This document shows positions 63,564 to 64,000 of a stretch of DNA of 64,000 nt, one piece after another (positions within the stretch are counted from its first letter, which is position 1; each line of letters starts with the position of its first letter). This DNA comes from Rhodococcus sp. SBT000017. GTDB lineage: Bacteria > Actinomycetota > Actinomycetes > Mycobacteriales > Mycobacteriaceae. The notes under the pieces are model-generated. The model saw only the letters and a list, made by a program, of their open reading frames with translations. It was not told the DNA's origin and did not search any database. The position numbers were made by a program, and so were the translations under genes. The DNA lies in contig NZ_REFU01000002.1 in NCBI RefSeq assembly GCF_003688915.1, positions 682,001 through 746,000 of the forward strand, given 5' to 3'.

Positions 63564-64000
63564 CGCGCCACCGCCACCATGGCGTCGGCGATGGCCGTCA
63601 CCTCCGCATCGGTGCAGATGAACGGCGGCATCGCGTACACCAGACGGCCGAACGGCCGCAGCCACACTCCCGCGTCGACGGCCGCTGCCGTGGCCCGGGC
63701 CATGTCCACCGGACGGTGCATCTCGACCACGCCGATGCCGCCGAGAACGCGAACGTCGGCGACTCCGGGCAGGGACCGGGCCGGCGCGAGGCCGTCGGCC
63801 AACCCCGCTGCCAGGGCGGCGACCTCGGTGCGCCAGTCACGCGAGAGCAACAGTTCCACCGAGGCCACCGCGATCGCGCAGGCCAGTGGATTCCCCATGA
63901 ACGTCGGCCCGTGCATCAGACCTCCGGCCTCGCCGCCCGAGACCGTTTCGGCCACCTCGGTGGTGCACAGCGTGGCCGCCAGGGTCACATATCCGCCGGT
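63551..64000 (-). CDS. bioA: Adenosylmethionine-8-amino-7-oxononanoate aminotransferase, C-terminal part
   Basis: Only the last 149 codons are in the window. The sequence [25 protein letters not shown] and [22 protein letters not shown] are typical of the C-terminal small domain of BioA, a class III PLP aminotransferase that makes DAPA from KAPA with SAM as donor. The active-site lysine lies to the right of the window. It heads the leftward bioA-bioF-bioD cluster. Confidence 0.9.
   Translation of the reverse strand, partial: TGGYVTLAATLCTTEVAETVSGGEAGGLMHGPTFMGNPLACAIAVASVELLLSRDWRTEVAALAAGLADGLAPARSLPGVADVRVLGGIGVVEMHRPVDMARATAAAVDAGVWLRPFGRLVYAMPPFICTDAEVTAIADAMVAVARDHT

Overview
The window looks like a chromosomal segment of a high-GC mycolic-acid actinobacterium, most likely Rhodococcus or a close relative. 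The evidence is the high GC content, frequent GTG/TTG starts, probable leaderless promoters, a hadA-hadB dehydratase pair beside rpmG and tRNA genes, a bldC gene, a BTAD (SARP-like) regulator, an F420-type quinone reductase relative and a menaquinone gene set. From memory, the gene order follows the M. tuberculosis Rv0524-Rv0563 and Rv0634B-Rv0641 regions in rearranged form.

Layout. Positions 1-1826 are one end of a Tn402/Tn5053-family transposon whose tniA is interrupted by two in-frame stop codons. Two alpha/beta hydrolases follow (1.9-4.7 kb). Positions 4.8-9.5 kb hold the leftward ribosomal/fatty-acid block: tRNA-Tyr, tRNA-Thr, tRNA-Met, rpmG, hadA, hadB, tRNA-Trp, secE, nusG, rplK, rplA. 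Next come yajQ and a decayed htpX. From 11 to 42.4 kb the genes of menaquinone synthesis are spread among other genes: a polyprenyl diphosphate synthase, menJ, menG, menD, menC with a thioesterase, menB, menE and menA. Interspersed are a GT4 mannosyltransferase, a glutaredoxin-like protein, a siderophore-interacting protein, GGDEF and EAL proteins, a DrrAB-type ABC exporter, a giant BTAD/ATPase regulator and a DnaK-like membrane protein.

Positions 42.4-51.7 kb hold a Clp_N/HTH pair with two matching palindromic operators, a MarR/flavoprotein pair, a DUF222-HNH gene, an M1 aminopeptidase, a PLP enzyme of the cysteine synthase fold and bldC. Positions 52-59.9 kb hold a MinD/ParA-like protein with a proline/asparagine/glutamine-rich linker, then the System II cytochrome c maturation genes (ccsB, resB, ccdA, resA), a phosphoglycerate mutase relative and hemL. 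The right edge carries bioD, bioF and a partial bioA, with a 33-bp perfect palindrome at the bioA/bioF junction.

How the parts fit: much of the window serves respiration, through quinone synthesis and side-chain reduction, heme and cytochrome c assembly, and quinone or thiol redox enzymes. Four reading frames are disrupted: tniA by nonsense codons, htpX by an internal deletion, the DUF2505 gene by one missing base, and the GAF part of the EAL gene by one missing base. The most unusual sequence signals are the 92-bp GCGCGC-rich direct repeats around a small gene at 32 kb, the paired TGTCAA-N6-TTGACA operators at 43.6 kb, the biotin-locus palindrome and the transposon end. I found no CRISPR array, prophage or rRNA operon. 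The longest stretch without a confident gene is 12044-12412. It holds the divergent grcC/menJ promoters and one doubtful small ORF.
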